From Candidatus Dependentiae bacterium (GTDB taxonomy: Bacteria > Babelota > Babeliae > Babelales > UBA12411), in NCBI GenBank assembly GCA_003511165.1, contig DOJW01000004.1, positions 124,001 through 188,000 of the forward strand: a stretch of DNA of 64,000 nucleotides, read 5' to 3'. Positions 46,157-55,408 of this stretch are shown piece by piece. Position numbers and translations under genes: made by a program. The stretch's first letter is position 1, and every line of letters starts with the position of its first letter. The notes beneath the pieces are model-generated. The model did not search any database. It saw only the letters and a program-made list of their open reading frames with translations, and was not told where the DNA came from.

Positions 46157-48526
46157 ATGAAACAAATAAAAAAGATTTTTTATTTATCTATATTCTCAAC
46201 CATGCTGATTAACCTTCAATTTAAATCGGAACAACCGTCACCTTCTAATTCTTCGATTGAAAATTTAAGCCAAACAATAACTTCAACCACCAATGTTGAA
46301 AAAAAAGAGCAACCACAAATAATTAATGCAAATATTACCCCAAAGGAAACTGAAAAGGGTAACATTTATTTAAATTTGCAAGACACATCGCTCAAAGAAG
46401 TTTTAAACTACATTGCTGATCAAAAAAATATAAATATTATTCCACATAAAGATTTGGACAATATCAAAGTATCAATGTCCACCAGAGACCCTTTGACCCT
46501 TACCCAAGCATGGAATGTTTTATTAACACTTTTAGACTCCAACAACTTTTCTCTCATAAATGTAAACAATTTATATAGAATTGTTCCAAGCAATTTAAGC
46601 AAATCTAATCCTCTTCCTCATTTTATAGACACGGATCCAGAAACTCTTCCAAATAATAATTCGCAAATTCGATATATTTATATATTTAAAAATATTAAAT
46701 CTTCAGATGCTGCACCTTTGCTCGAAAAATTTTTATCCCCTGGAAGCTACATGGATAATCAAACTTTAAATGCATTTTTGATTACTGAATCTAGTTTGAA
46801 TATAAAAGCTGCAATGAAAATCATAAAAGAGCTCGACACAGGGGGACTTCGAGAAGATTTACAAATTATTCAACTGCAAGAAGCAAATGCGGATGATATC
46901 GCAAAAAAATTTAATGATGAAATATTAGGCCAATCTCAAGAGGCAAAAGCTATGCAGATAATGCGCATGGTACCTCAAAAAAGAATTGCTTTCTTCTCTA
47001 AAGCTATAAAAATCATTCCCGATTCTCGCTTAAACAGACTGATATTACTAGGGCCTTCTGACAACTTAAAAACAGTAAAAACTTTTATAGAAAAAAATCT
47101 TGATAAATCCATAGTATCTCCAAACTCTAGACTTCACATCAAAGAACTAAAATATGTCGATGCCTCGTCCATCGAAACATTGCTCAAAGATATGGTCTCT
47201 CCTCCAACAAAAGACTCTAAAACCTTAATAGTTGGTCAAGTAAAATATTTCGAAGATGTTAATGTAGTCGCAGAAAAATCTCAAGAAACATCTGGCTCAG
47301 GAGACTCTAAAACAACAATAAGCATTGGATCTGGAAATAGATTAATCATTGCCTGCAACAGAGACGACTGGCGAAGAATAGAAGATTTTATAGACAAGAT
47401 AGACAAACCCCAACCACAGGTTGCTATAGAAGTATTCTTTGTAGATGTAAGAGTAGATAAAGAAGCAGAACTTGGCGCACAAATTCATAGCAAAAATTCA
47501 TCTAAACATGCTCAATTCGCGACTGCACATATACAAGCTGGGTCTGGATGGTCCGGGATGCGTAATTTGATAAATATTCCCGTTGGATCCACCCCAAACA
47601 CAAACAAATTTCTAGGAGTTTCTGATGGAAACTTCCTATCCCTAGGTCGAACCGGAAATTTATACGCTATGATAAAAACTTACTTTACAGATGAAACTAC
47701 ACAAATATTATCACAACCTTATCTTGTTATAAAAAATCAAACAGAAGGTATTTTCAACTTTGAAGAAGAAAGATTAATAAACGGACAAATAGATTACAGC
47801 TCAACAACGCCTGTCCAAAAAACTGAACCTGTAAAAGCTTCTACTATGGTTAAATTAACTCCACGCATAAACTTAGACGGAATAATAGACTTAAAAATCA
47901 CAATCAATATAGCAGAATTCGAAGATTCTACAGGCAATCTTAATGCTAGAACAAATAGAAATATTGAAACAAGATCAACGCTAGGCGATGGTGAGGTTTT
48001 AGTTGTTGGTGGATTACGCCAAAATAAAAAAGAGAACAATGTTTATAAAACAAGTCCCCTAGAAGCTATTCCTATACTTGGTTATCTATTTAAAAATAAA
48101 GATGCTACTATTGAAAAAAAGGATCTGTTTATCTTCATAAGGCCAACATTAATAAAACCTCGATTTGAAGGTAGACCTTGTGACTATACTCAATTAAAAC
48201 TCGATTATGCAAAACTGCAAATCCAACGCCAAGAAGATTTCCTTTTATCTAAAGATCCTATTGATAAAATGATGTTCCATCCCTCTCAAGAAAGATTCAA
48301 AACGCTTGCAGAAATAAAGGATGAAGATATAAAAGATGTCTTAAATTTCACAAATGCAAAAGATATTCCTCAAGAAACGCTCATCGATTTGGATCCAACA
48401 TTTTCTAAAATTACAGATCCAAAGAAACAACTCAAGCGACAAAAACGAATTGAGCGCAGGCTTGAAAAACAAGAGGAAGAAGAAATAGTTGAAGTGAAAA
48501 CACTCGAAAAAGCGTCATCTAGCTAG
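46157..48526 (+). CDS. Secretin, GspD-like (second copy)
   Basis: A 789-residue secretin paralogue of the gene at 41.4 kb. It has a signal peptide (about 1-22), a low-complexity spacer, N0 (about 70-150, NIYLNLQDTSLKEVLNYIA), N1-N3 repeats and a core ending IPILGYLFKNKDATIEKKD (about 638-656). The tail (about 665-789) is rich in Lys and Glu. The N0 and secretin regions align clearly with copy 1 (for example NIIP in N0, ARTNRNIETRSTLGDGEVLVVGG near the gate), but overall identity is low. The duplication is therefore old. Its last 12 bp overlap the converging eno gene. Confidence 0.92.
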   Translation: MKQIKKIFYLSIFSTMLINLQFKSEQPSPSNSSIENLSQTITSTTNVEKKEQPQIINANITPKETEKGNIYLNLQDTSLKEVLNYIADQKNINIIPHKDLDNIKVSMSTRDPLTLTQAWNVLLTLLDSNNFSLINVNNLYRIVPSNLSKSNPLPHFIDTDPETLPNNNSQIRYIYIFKNIKSSDAAPLLEKFLSPGSYMDNQTLNAFLITESSLNIKAAMKIIKELDTGGLREDLQIIQLQEANADDIAKKFNDEILGQSQEAKAMQIMRMVPQKRIAFFSKAIKIIPDSRLNRLILLGPSDNLKTVKTFIEKNLDKSIVSPNSRLHIKELKYVDASSIETLLKDMVSPPTKDSKTLIVGQVKYFEDVNVVAEKSQETSGSGDSKTTISIGSGNRLIIACNRDDWRRIEDFIDKIDKPQPQVAIEVFFVDVRVDKEAELGAQIHSKNSSKHAQFATAHIQAGSGWSGMRNLINIPVGSTPNTNKFLGVSDGNFLSLGRTGNLYAMIKTYFTDETTQILSQPYLVIKNQTEGIFNFEEERLINGQIDYSSTTPVQKTEPVKASTMVKLTPRINLDGIIDLKITINIAEFEDSTGNLNARTNRNIETRSTLGDGEVLVVGGLRQNKKENNVYKTSPLEAIPILGYLFKNKDATIEKKDLFIFIRPTLIKPRFEGRPCDYTQLKLDYAKLQIQRQEDFLLSKDPIDKMMFHPSQERFKTLAEIKDEDIKDVLNFTNAKDIPQETLIDLDPTFSKITDPKKQLKRQKRIERRLEKQEEEEIVEVKTLEKASSS

Positions 48527-49753
48527 TTGCAACAATCTATTATATTTTGCTACACGCTCACCTCTTGCCGGAGCTCCACATTTAAATTGCCCACCATTAC
48601 ATCCAAAAACTAAATCCGCGATAAATGTGTCTATAGTTTCTCCAGAGCGATGTGAAATAACCGTTTTATAATTTATAGATTTGCAATATTTGATAGTTTC
48701 AATAGTTTCGCTAACAGTTCCAATTTGATTTGGCTTGATCAAAACAGCATTTGCACAATGACGCTCAACGCCATATTTAATTCGCTTTTGATTTGTAACG
48801 AAAAGATCATCCCCAACCAATTGAACTTTCCCACCTAATTTTTTAGTTGCACTCTCCCAAGTAGCCCAATCATCTTCTGCAAATCCATCTTCGATTGAAA
48901 TTATAGGATATTTTGCTAACAAGTTTTCATAAAAATCGATTAAATCTTTACCACTAAATTTGTTCCCATAAAAATCATAAAAATTATTTGTTTCATCAAA
49001 AAATTGTGAAGCTGCAACATCCAAGCCTATTTTTATTTCGCCTTCTAAATTTGCAGATTTTATCGCTTCTACAATAAAATCTAAAGCCAATTCTTCTGGT
49101 AATTTTGCGCCTTTTGCAAAAACAGGAGCAAATCCACCTTCATCTCCCAAATTCGAATTAAATCCTTTTTTTACCAAAAGTTTTTTCAATGTTTGATAAA
49201 CAACTACAACTTTTTCTAAAGATTTAGAAAAATCTTTTTCACCAGTTGGAATAATCATAAATTCTTGAAAATTTATACCGTTATTTGCATGAACTCCGCC
49301 ATTCAAAACATTAAACATGCAAACAGGAATTGAAGGTTTCACGCCAAAATATTTTGCGACAAGCTCAAAAAGTTCTAATTTTTCACAATGCGCTTGCGCC
49401 CTTACAACAGCCATACTCGCAGCAAGAGTAGCGTTTGCACCTAAACTGGATTTATTGTCCGTCCCATCAAGATTAATTATCTCTTGGTCCATTTTGATAA
49501 AGTCTGGATTTTTGCCAACTAAAAGTGGCGCAATTTTATTTTCTAAATTGTTAATCGCCTTTTTTACCCCTTTACCAAAATACCAATTTTGATCTCCATC
49601 GCGAAGCTCTACAGCTTCATATTTTCCAGTCGACGCGCCTGAAGGAACACTAACAATAACGCTATGTCCATCTTCCAAATTCAAACTACACTCAACAGTA
49701 GGAAAACCCCTAGAATCCAATATTTCTCGTCCTGATATCTTCTTAATTTTCAT
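48515..49753 (-). CDS. eno: Enolase
   Basis: Converts 2-phosphoglycerate to phosphoenolpyruvate in glycolysis. The 412-residue product has GREILDSRGFPTVE at the start, NLGDEGGFAP, SIEDGF (Mg ligand region), GDDLFVTN, the catalytic Lys in IKPNQIGTV, and SHRSGETIDTFIADL. It is slightly shorter than usual because it ends soon after GERVAKYNRLL, without the 15-20 residue tail of E. coli. Catalytic residues look complete. It runs against the secretion operon and overlaps the second secretin by 12 bp. GGAG precedes its start. Confidence 0.97.
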   Translation of the reverse strand: MKIKKISGREILDSRGFPTVECSLNLEDGHSVIVSVPSGASTGKYEAVELRDGDQNWYFGKGVKKAINNLENKIAPLLVGKNPDFIKMDQEIINLDGTDNKSSLGANATLAASMAVVRAQAHCEKLELFELVAKYFGVKPSIPVCMFNVLNGGVHANNGINFQEFMIIPTGEKDFSKSLEKVVVVYQTLKKLLVKKGFNSNLGDEGGFAPVFAKGAKLPEELALDFIVEAIKSANLEGEIKIGLDVAASQFFDETNNFYDFYGNKFSGKDLIDFYENLLAKYPIISIEDGFAEDDWATWESATKKLGGKVQLVGDDLFVTNQKRIKYGVERHCANAVLIKPNQIGTVSETIETIKYCKSINYKTVISHRSGETIDTFIADLVFGCNGGQFKCGAPARGERVAKYNRLLQLAR

Positions 49754-49842
49754 AAAAAAATCTCCTTTCTTTTCAAAATATAATTGCTATACTACTTCGT
49801 TACTAAAAATATAAAAACTACTTAAAATCCCAATTTTCACAT

Positions 49843-50985
49843 ATGTACAAAAAATATAAAGTCCCTCCACTTTTATTTCCACTAACAAGTTTTATTATCG
49901 GAATATTGTTACAAAAAAGTTACAACTTTCAAAATATAACCCTTTTTTCTTTTTTAGCAGTTTTATCTTTAGTTACTGCATTTTTTGCAAAATTTAAAAC
50001 AAAGTCAAAAATTTTTGATCTATTATTTTATTTTTCTATTTTTTATTTCTTTTTATTTGCAGGAATTTATCTTTTCCAAAAACAAATAGATGATATGGAA
50101 GAAATTTGCCAAAAAATCGATGGCAAAACAGTTACAATGGTTGGCACAATACAAGACAAGCAAGCAATTCAATCTCCATTTTTAAAAGAAATATTAAAGC
50201 TAAAAATAAATAAAATTAAAGAAGAAAACGACTTTGATTTTAAAAATGAAAATTTTAATATTTTGCTTTATCTAAAAGAAGATTCGAATCTAGAAGTTTC
50301 AGATTCTATAAAAATAAACAACATCGAAATAAAACCAATCGAGATAAAAGGAAATTTATCAGAAAATCAAACCTTCAAAGACTATTTGGTCAAAGAAGAT
50401 ATAGCGACTACCATTTTCCCAAAAGAATTAAATTATGAACTTTTAAATAGACCCGAGTATTCATTTAAAAGATGGATAGCTCAAAAAAGAATTAATCTTT
50501 TGCATTCAATAAAAGAAAAATTATCACCTCACGCAATATCTATGTATTCATGCATTTTTTTAGGCGAAAAAAAAGAAAACTATTTTTATATAAAACATAC
50601 GCGGCATATGTATAACTACTGGGGAATAACTCATTACTTAGCAAGGGCAGGAATACATTTAACAATGTTAATTTTTGCTTGGAAAATATTAATTGGATTG
50701 CTTCCAATATCTTTTTATCTAAAACATCTTCTCTTATTACTTTTTAGCATATCGTATTCACTACTCAGCTACCCAAGCATCACATTTATACGCGCTATTT
50801 TAATTTTTTTATCTTATGAGATAGGGAAACTAATAAATAGAAGATCAAATTTTTTGCATATGTTAACTTTGATATGTTTAACAATATTAATGTTAGACCC
50901 GTATCAGATATTTTTTGTGGATTTTCAATTAAGCTTTGGAATTACATTTGCACTTGGATTTTTCATGCAAAACCAAAATAAATAA
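49843..50985 (+). CDS. comEC: ComEC/Rec2-like competence protein, shortened
   Basis: A 380-residue membrane protein matching the N-terminal part of the DNA-uptake channel ComEC. Three N-terminal hydrophobic segments (about 8-68), an OB-like periplasmic domain (about 85-195) and the start of the Competence domain (about 225-375) are seen. Motifs GITHYLARAGIHL (usual form L-L-A-I-S-G-L-H), SITFIRAILIFLSYEIG and DPYQIFFVDFQLSFG are recognisable. Full ComEC has 650-800 residues with more membrane segments and a C-terminal metallo-beta-lactamase domain, both missing here. The frame ends cleanly and a repair gene starts 10 bp later, so it is a short form or a truncated remnant. Confidence 0.8.
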   Translation: MYKKYKVPPLLFPLTSFIIGILLQKSYNFQNITLFSFLAVLSLVTAFFAKFKTKSKIFDLLFYFSIFYFFLFAGIYLFQKQIDDMEEICQKIDGKTVTMVGTIQDKQAIQSPFLKEILKLKINKIKEENDFDFKNENFNILLYLKEDSNLEVSDSIKINNIEIKPIEIKGNLSENQTFKDYLVKEDIATTIFPKELNYELLNRPEYSFKRWIAQKRINLLHSIKEKLSPHAISMYSCIFLGEKKENYFYIKHTRHMYNYWGITHYLARAGIHLTMLIFAWKILIGLLPISFYLKHLLLLLFSISYSLLSYPSITFIRAILIFLSYEIGKLINRRSNFLHMLTLICLTILMLDPYQIFFVDFQLSFGITFALGFFMQNQNK

Positions 50986-50994
50986 AAGGAAAAA

Positions 50995-51630
50995 ATGGAA
51001 CAAATAAAAAATTTATTAAAAGAATCGCAGATACAATTTTCATCAAAACTAACAACCTCCGAAAAGAGAGAAGAGTTAAACAACCTTACAATAAAATGTA
51101 GTACTTGCACAAAATGTCCTCTAGCAAAACAAGGAAGAACTCAAACAGTTTTTGGATATGGAAACATTAACACAAAATTAATGTTTGTTGGCGAAGGACC
51201 AGGAAGAGATGAAGATGCTCAAGGAAAACCATTCGTCGGACGCGCCGGAAAACTTTTAACAAAAATCATAGAAGCTATGAAATTAAAACGAGAAGATGTA
51301 TATATCTCGAATGTCGTAAAATGTCGCCCACCAGAAAACAGAACCCCACTTCCATCCGAAAGCCAAATTTGCAAAAATTTATATCTATTTAAAGAAATAA
51401 GTATTATTAAACCACAAATAATTTGCACACTTGGCAGCTGCGCAACTCAAGCACTGCTCGGCGAAGAAATTCGCATCGGCAAAGCTCGTGGAAATTTTCA
51501 TACATTTGATAACATTTTAGTTATGCCAACTTATCACCCTGCTTATCTTTTACGCAATCCAGAAGAAAAGAGAAAAGTATGGGAAGATATGCAAAAAATA
51601 ATAGAAAAGCTTAGCAATATTTCTATATGA
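50995..51630 (+). CDS. Uracil-DNA glycosylase, family 4 (iron-sulfur type)
   Basis: Removes uracil from DNA. The 211-residue product has Cys ligands for a 4Fe-4S cluster at C38, C41, C110 and C126 (C-x2-C, then two Cys 16 apart, as in the Thermus family 4 enzyme). Motif 1 is GEGPGRDEDAQGKPFVGRAG (residues 66-85) and motif 2 is HPAYLLRNP. These identify the type 4 UDG family rather than Ung. The N-terminal 30 residues are an extra charged extension, as is common in this family. It is the last gene before the candidate replication origin. Confidence 0.95.
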   Translation: MEQIKNLLKESQIQFSSKLTTSEKREELNNLTIKCSTCTKCPLAKQGRTQTVFGYGNINTKLMFVGEGPGRDEDAQGKPFVGRAGKLLTKIIEAMKLKREDVYISNVVKCRPPENRTPLPSESQICKNLYLFKEISIIKPQIICTLGSCATQALLGEEIRIGKARGNFHTFDNILVMPTYHPAYLLRNPEEKRKVWEDMQKIIEKLSNISI

Positions 51631-51659
51631 AAATATCATTAAAAATAATTTCACCTGGA

Positions 51660-52010
51660 AATAATCATTGTGGATAACTTGTGGATAACTTGTGGATAAC
51701 TTGTGGATAACTTGTGGATAACCTTTCGAAACAACCTATCTAATCAACTAAAACCAAATGGCGCGCTTTGGGCGGTTTTTATAAAATGCGATTCAATAAC
51801 AGAATTGAAGGTGTTAATTTATACTAAAAAATAACTTATACACACTTTATCCACAAGTTATCCACAGGTTATCCACAATTCTCGCAAACCCATAACCCCT
51901 CTAGTAATCAAATAAAACTCGATTTTGCGACTGAGTTATCCACAATTTACCTCTATACTCACTAACAACGTTCTTTATATTTATATAACTATTAAGTTAA
52001 TTAAGAGAAC
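51660..52010. other. Candidate replication origin (oriC) with nine DnaA boxes
   Basis: Five perfect TGTGGATAA boxes start at 51669, 51680, 51691, 51702 and 51713, each 11 bp apart. Four perfect inverted boxes (TTATCCACA) start at 51847, 51858, 51869 and 51936, the first three again 11 bp apart. These match the DnaA-box consensus TTATCCACA exactly. Between the clusters lie about 125 bp, and to the right (about 51945-52010) a very AT-rich stretch could be the unwinding element. The region has no protein-coding frame. dnaA itself is not in the window. DnaA binding is inferred from the match to the consensus and the arrangement. Confidence 0.85.
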
Positions 52011-52132
52011 TCAAAAATAAAGTAAGAAAACCAGAAGTAAAAAGTAAGTTGCTTCACTTTTTTGAAAAAAGATCTAAACTTGAAGCTTAAGGTAATTTGT
52101 TAGGGTTTATTAAAACAAAAAGAGATAATTCT

Positions 52133-53206
52133 GTGAAACTAGATGATGTTATTGAAGGTTTGGTCGAAGACCGTGGACTTGATAGAGAAAAAGTTATAAT
52201 AGCGGTATGCGAAGGAATCCTTGCTGCATACAATAAAAAATTTCCACAATATGAATTTTCTGTAAGTTTTAATAAAAAAACCAGAGAACCTGAAGTTTTC
52301 ACTAAAAAACAAATTGTTGAAGATGTTCAAAGCGAAGAATCTCAAATCTTGCTAAAAAAAGCTAAAAAAATAAACACCGAAGCGTCCGTTGGCCAAGAAA
52401 TAGAAGTGCCATTTGAAGAAAAAATAGGCAGAATTGAAATTTTGGTCGCAAGACAAGTTATCGCAAATAAAATTAGAAAAATTGAACAAGATGCTGTTTT
52501 TGCAGAGTTTGAAGACAAGGCAAATACAATTGTTAACGGAATTGTTCATAAAAAAGAGCGCTCCGGATATGTCGTACAGCTTGGAGATGTAATGACGTTA
52601 CTTCCTCTTTCCGGAGTAATTCCAGGAGAGATTTTTAGAATGGGCGTGCCCGTTCGCGCTTTACTTTCAGAAGTTTTAAGAACTCCAAGAAGCGATTATC
52701 AGTTAATTTTAGACCGCGCATCTGCGGATTTTGTTAAAAAACTTTTTGAAATAGAAATTCCTGAAATTTTTGAGGGAATTGTTGAGATAAAGAAAATTGT
52801 TAGAGTTCCTGGATATAAAACAAAAATAGCCGTAGCCTCTCACCGAAAAGAAATTGACCCTGTTGGAACGTGTGTGGGTGTCGATGGTGTTAGAATTAAG
52901 CCTATTTTAAAAGAGCTTAGTGGTGAAAAAATTGATGTAATTCAATGGGATAATTCTCTTGAAAATCTTGTAAAAAATTCATTGAAACCTGCCGAGGTGG
53001 ATAAGGTTGAGATTGTTGATGATAGAACAGCTATGGTTTGGCTAGCTCAAGACCAACGATCTTTGGCTATAGGCAAGCTAGGAAGAAATATTCTCTTGGC
53101 TTCGAGGTTAACTGGGGTTGAAATAAATTTACAACAAGTTTCTTCTGATGCTGAAAAAGATAACAAGCTAGAAGATTCGCTTCTTGAAAGCGACACCGAA
53201 GATTAA
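52133..53206 (+). CDS. nusA: Transcription termination/antitermination protein NusA
   Basis: RNA-polymerase-associated elongation factor. About 357 residues from the chosen GTG; an alternative TTG at 52097 (AAGG 4 bases upstream) would add 12 residues. I favour the GTG because KLDDVIEGLVEDRGLDREKV then begins at the family position. Domains are the N-terminal RNAP-binding domain (about 1-125), S1 (about 130-190; HKKERSGYVVQLGD) and two KH domains (about 200-340; GTCVGVDGVRIKPILKEL and IGKLGRNILLASRL). No C-terminal acidic repeats, as in Bacillus. infB follows 30 bp downstream, the classical nusA-infB order without rbfA between. Confidence 0.95.
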   Translation: MKLDDVIEGLVEDRGLDREKVIIAVCEGILAAYNKKFPQYEFSVSFNKKTREPEVFTKKQIVEDVQSEESQILLKKAKKINTEASVGQEIEVPFEEKIGRIEILVARQVIANKIRKIEQDAVFAEFEDKANTIVNGIVHKKERSGYVVQLGDVMTLLPLSGVIPGEIFRMGVPVRALLSEVLRTPRSDYQLILDRASADFVKKLFEIEIPEIFEGIVEIKKIVRVPGYKTKIAVASHRKEIDPVGTCVGVDGVRIKPILKELSGEKIDVIQWDNSLENLVKNSLKPAEVDKVEIVDDRTAMVWLAQDQRSLAIGKLGRNILLASRLTGVEINLQQVSSDAEKDNKLEDSLLESDTED

Positions 53207-53236
53207 TTAAAAAGATTTTAGAAATTTAGGATTTTT

Positions 53237-55408
53237 ATGCGTATTTACGAGCTTGCGAAACAAATGGGTTTATCCAGTAAAGATTTAATTCAACTTTTGG
53301 AAAAAGCTGGATTTTCTCCTTATTTGCACATTTCTGTTTTAAAAGAAGATGCATTACTTTATTTGCAAGATCATTTTAATAAAAGTAAAAATTCAAATAT
53401 TACTCAAGACGATATTGAACAAAAAAAATTGAAAGATAACAAAATTAAAACAACACAAACCGGCTTAGAAAAAAAGCCAAAATCAAAGAAAGCTCTTGTT
53501 GAATCAAGTTTAATTGAAGAAAAAAAAGAACCTGAGCCTAAAAAGACTTTAGTAAAAGAACAACCTTTGAAAATTCAACCAATTTCACCAATTCAACAAC
53601 CTGTTGTTAAAAAAACAGTGGAATTTCAAAAAGAAGAAAAACATTCTGTATTTCCTGAAAAGAAAAAGATGCTTACAGATATTATTATAGACAAAGATAT
53701 GCCTCTTTTTGAAGCTGCAGATCTTATGGGAAAACTTTCGGGCGACTTGATTTTATCTTTGATGAAAAAGGGTATGGTTTATAATCGAAATTTTGTGCTT
53801 TCTGCTGATTTAATAGCGTCGCTTGCAAAAGAATTCGGTTTAAATGTTGTTCTAAAAAACAAATTTGATTCTGCTCAATTTTCTTTAAAATCTGAAATAA
53901 AAGAGTCTAATGACTCTGTAAATCGCTGGCCGATTGTTGTAGTTATGGGACATGTTGATCATGGAAAAACAACTCTTTTAGATTTTATTAGAAAGACTCG
54001 CGTTGCGGCAAAAGAAAAAGGTGGTATTACTCAACATCTAGGCGCTTATGAAGTTGATTCTGCTCATGGAAAGGTTGTTTTTTTAGACACTCCTGGACAT
54101 GCGGCTTTTTCGCATATGAGAAGTCGCGGTGCTAAAATAACAGATTTGGTTGTTTTAGTAGTTGCAGCAGATGATGGAATAATGCCGCAAACAGTTGAGG
54201 CTATTAAATGTGCCCAAGCGGCAGAAGTTCCTATTATTGTAGCTATAAACAAAATAGATAAAATTGAATCAGTTACTTATATAGAAAGAGTAAAAAGACA
54301 GTTGGTTCAGTATGGATTAACAACTGAAGACTGGGGTGGTACTACCGTTGCGGTTCCTATTTCTGCAAAAACAGGAAAAGGCGTCGAAGAGCTTTTAGAA
54401 ATGATTGTTTTGCAAGCTCAAATGATGGATTTAAAAGCATATCCTTCAAATCCTGCTAAAGTTTTTGTTTTAGAGTCTAGCATTGAAAAAGGTTATGGTT
54501 CGGTCGCAACTGTTATGGGTCTCGAGGGAACTTTGAAAGTAGGGGATTACTTTTTGGGTGAATCGACTTCTGGAAGAGTAAGATTGATCATAAATGAAAC
54601 CGGAGACCGTTTAAGTCAAGTTGGTCCGTCGGTTCCTGTTAAATTAATTGGGTTTGATAAAATTCCATCTTCGGGCGAAAAATTAGAAGTAGTTGTTTTT
54701 GAAAAGTATCAAAAAGAAAAAGATTTGATTTTAAACAAGAGTGCGCAAACTGTTCAAATAACACCTTCTGTTGATTTATTTGCTACTGAAGAAAAAAATA
54801 TAAATTTAGTTATCAAGTGTGATACTTTTGGAACATCAGAAGCCATTTTGGGTACGATAAAAGAATTATCAAAAAAATATGATAAAAGTGACTTTTCGCA
54901 AGTTCGTGTAATTCATTGCAGTGTCGGGGATATTACAGAAAAAGATGTTGATTTGTCTGTAAATTCGCAGTCAATTCTTATAGGGATGAATGTAAAAGTT
55001 GAACGAAACGCGGCTGTTTTAGCGCGGTTTAATCATTTGGAAATAGAGCTTCATCAAATAATTTATAAATTTGTTGAGTATCTAGAAAATCTTATAAAGT
55101 CAAAGAAGAAAATTAAAATTACCAACGTTAAAACAGGATCCGCTGTTGTACTTAAAGTTTTTGATATAAAGGGTAAAGGTCTCATTACAGGAGCTAGGGT
55201 TAGAGAAGGTTCTTTTGTAAGAGAAGGAAATGTTAAATGCTTACGAAATGGTAGAATTGTTGGCGGTGGCAAAATTGTAAGCTTGCAAAAAGATAAAAAC
55301 ACCGTAAAAGAAGTCGGTGTAGGATTAGAGTTTGCATTTTTCTGTCATGATTTTCAAGATTGGCAAGTAGATGATATCATTGAATGCTTTGTGGAGAAAT
55401 CTGAGTAA
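53237..55408 (+). CDS. infB: Translation initiation factor IF-2
   Basis: GTPase that brings initiator tRNA to the ribosome. The 723-residue product has an N-terminal IF2_N module (about 1-55, MRIYELAKQMGLSSKDLIQLL) and a Lys/Glu/Pro-rich linker (about 60-145). A second IF2_N-like domain (about 150-215) precedes the G domain with G1 GHVDHGKT (238-245), DTPGH and NKID. Domains II-IV follow (for example GYGSVATVMGLEGTLKVGD, FCHDFQDWQVDDIIECF at the end). The length is medium. The linker is short compared with E. coli. Its last 38 bp overlap the lpxK frame. Confidence 0.98.
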   Translation: MRIYELAKQMGLSSKDLIQLLEKAGFSPYLHISVLKEDALLYLQDHFNKSKNSNITQDDIEQKKLKDNKIKTTQTGLEKKPKSKKALVESSLIEEKKEPEPKKTLVKEQPLKIQPISPIQQPVVKKTVEFQKEEKHSVFPEKKKMLTDIIIDKDMPLFEAADLMGKLSGDLILSLMKKGMVYNRNFVLSADLIASLAKEFGLNVVLKNKFDSAQFSLKSEIKESNDSVNRWPIVVVMGHVDHGKTTLLDFIRKTRVAAKEKGGITQHLGAYEVDSAHGKVVFLDTPGHAAFSHMRSRGAKITDLVVLVVAADDGIMPQTVEAIKCAQAAEVPIIVAINKIDKIESVTYIERVKRQLVQYGLTTEDWGGTTVAVPISAKTGKGVEELLEMIVLQAQMMDLKAYPSNPAKVFVLESSIEKGYGSVATVMGLEGTLKVGDYFLGESTSGRVRLIINETGDRLSQVGPSVPVKLIGFDKIPSSGEKLEVVVFEKYQKEKDLILNKSAQTVQITPSVDLFATEEKNINLVIKCDTFGTSEAILGTIKELSKKYDKSDFSQVRVIHCSVGDITEKDVDLSVNSQSILIGMNVKVERNAAVLARFNHLEIELHQIIYKFVEYLENLIKSKKKIKITNVKTGSAVVLKVFDIKGKGLITGARVREGSFVREGNVKCLRNGRIVGGGKIVSLQKDKNTVKEVGVGLEFAFFCHDFQDWQVDDIIECFVEKSE

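Noticed and set aside
49843..50985. Frameshifted full-length comEC
   Set aside because: No C-terminal ComEC sequence is found in any frame after 50985; the next 600 bp encode a complete uracil glycosylase.
51669..51721. CRISPR-like or satellite repeat
   Set aside because: The units are 11 bp with no spacers, and each is a perfect DnaA box; the inverted set further right makes an origin the better reading.
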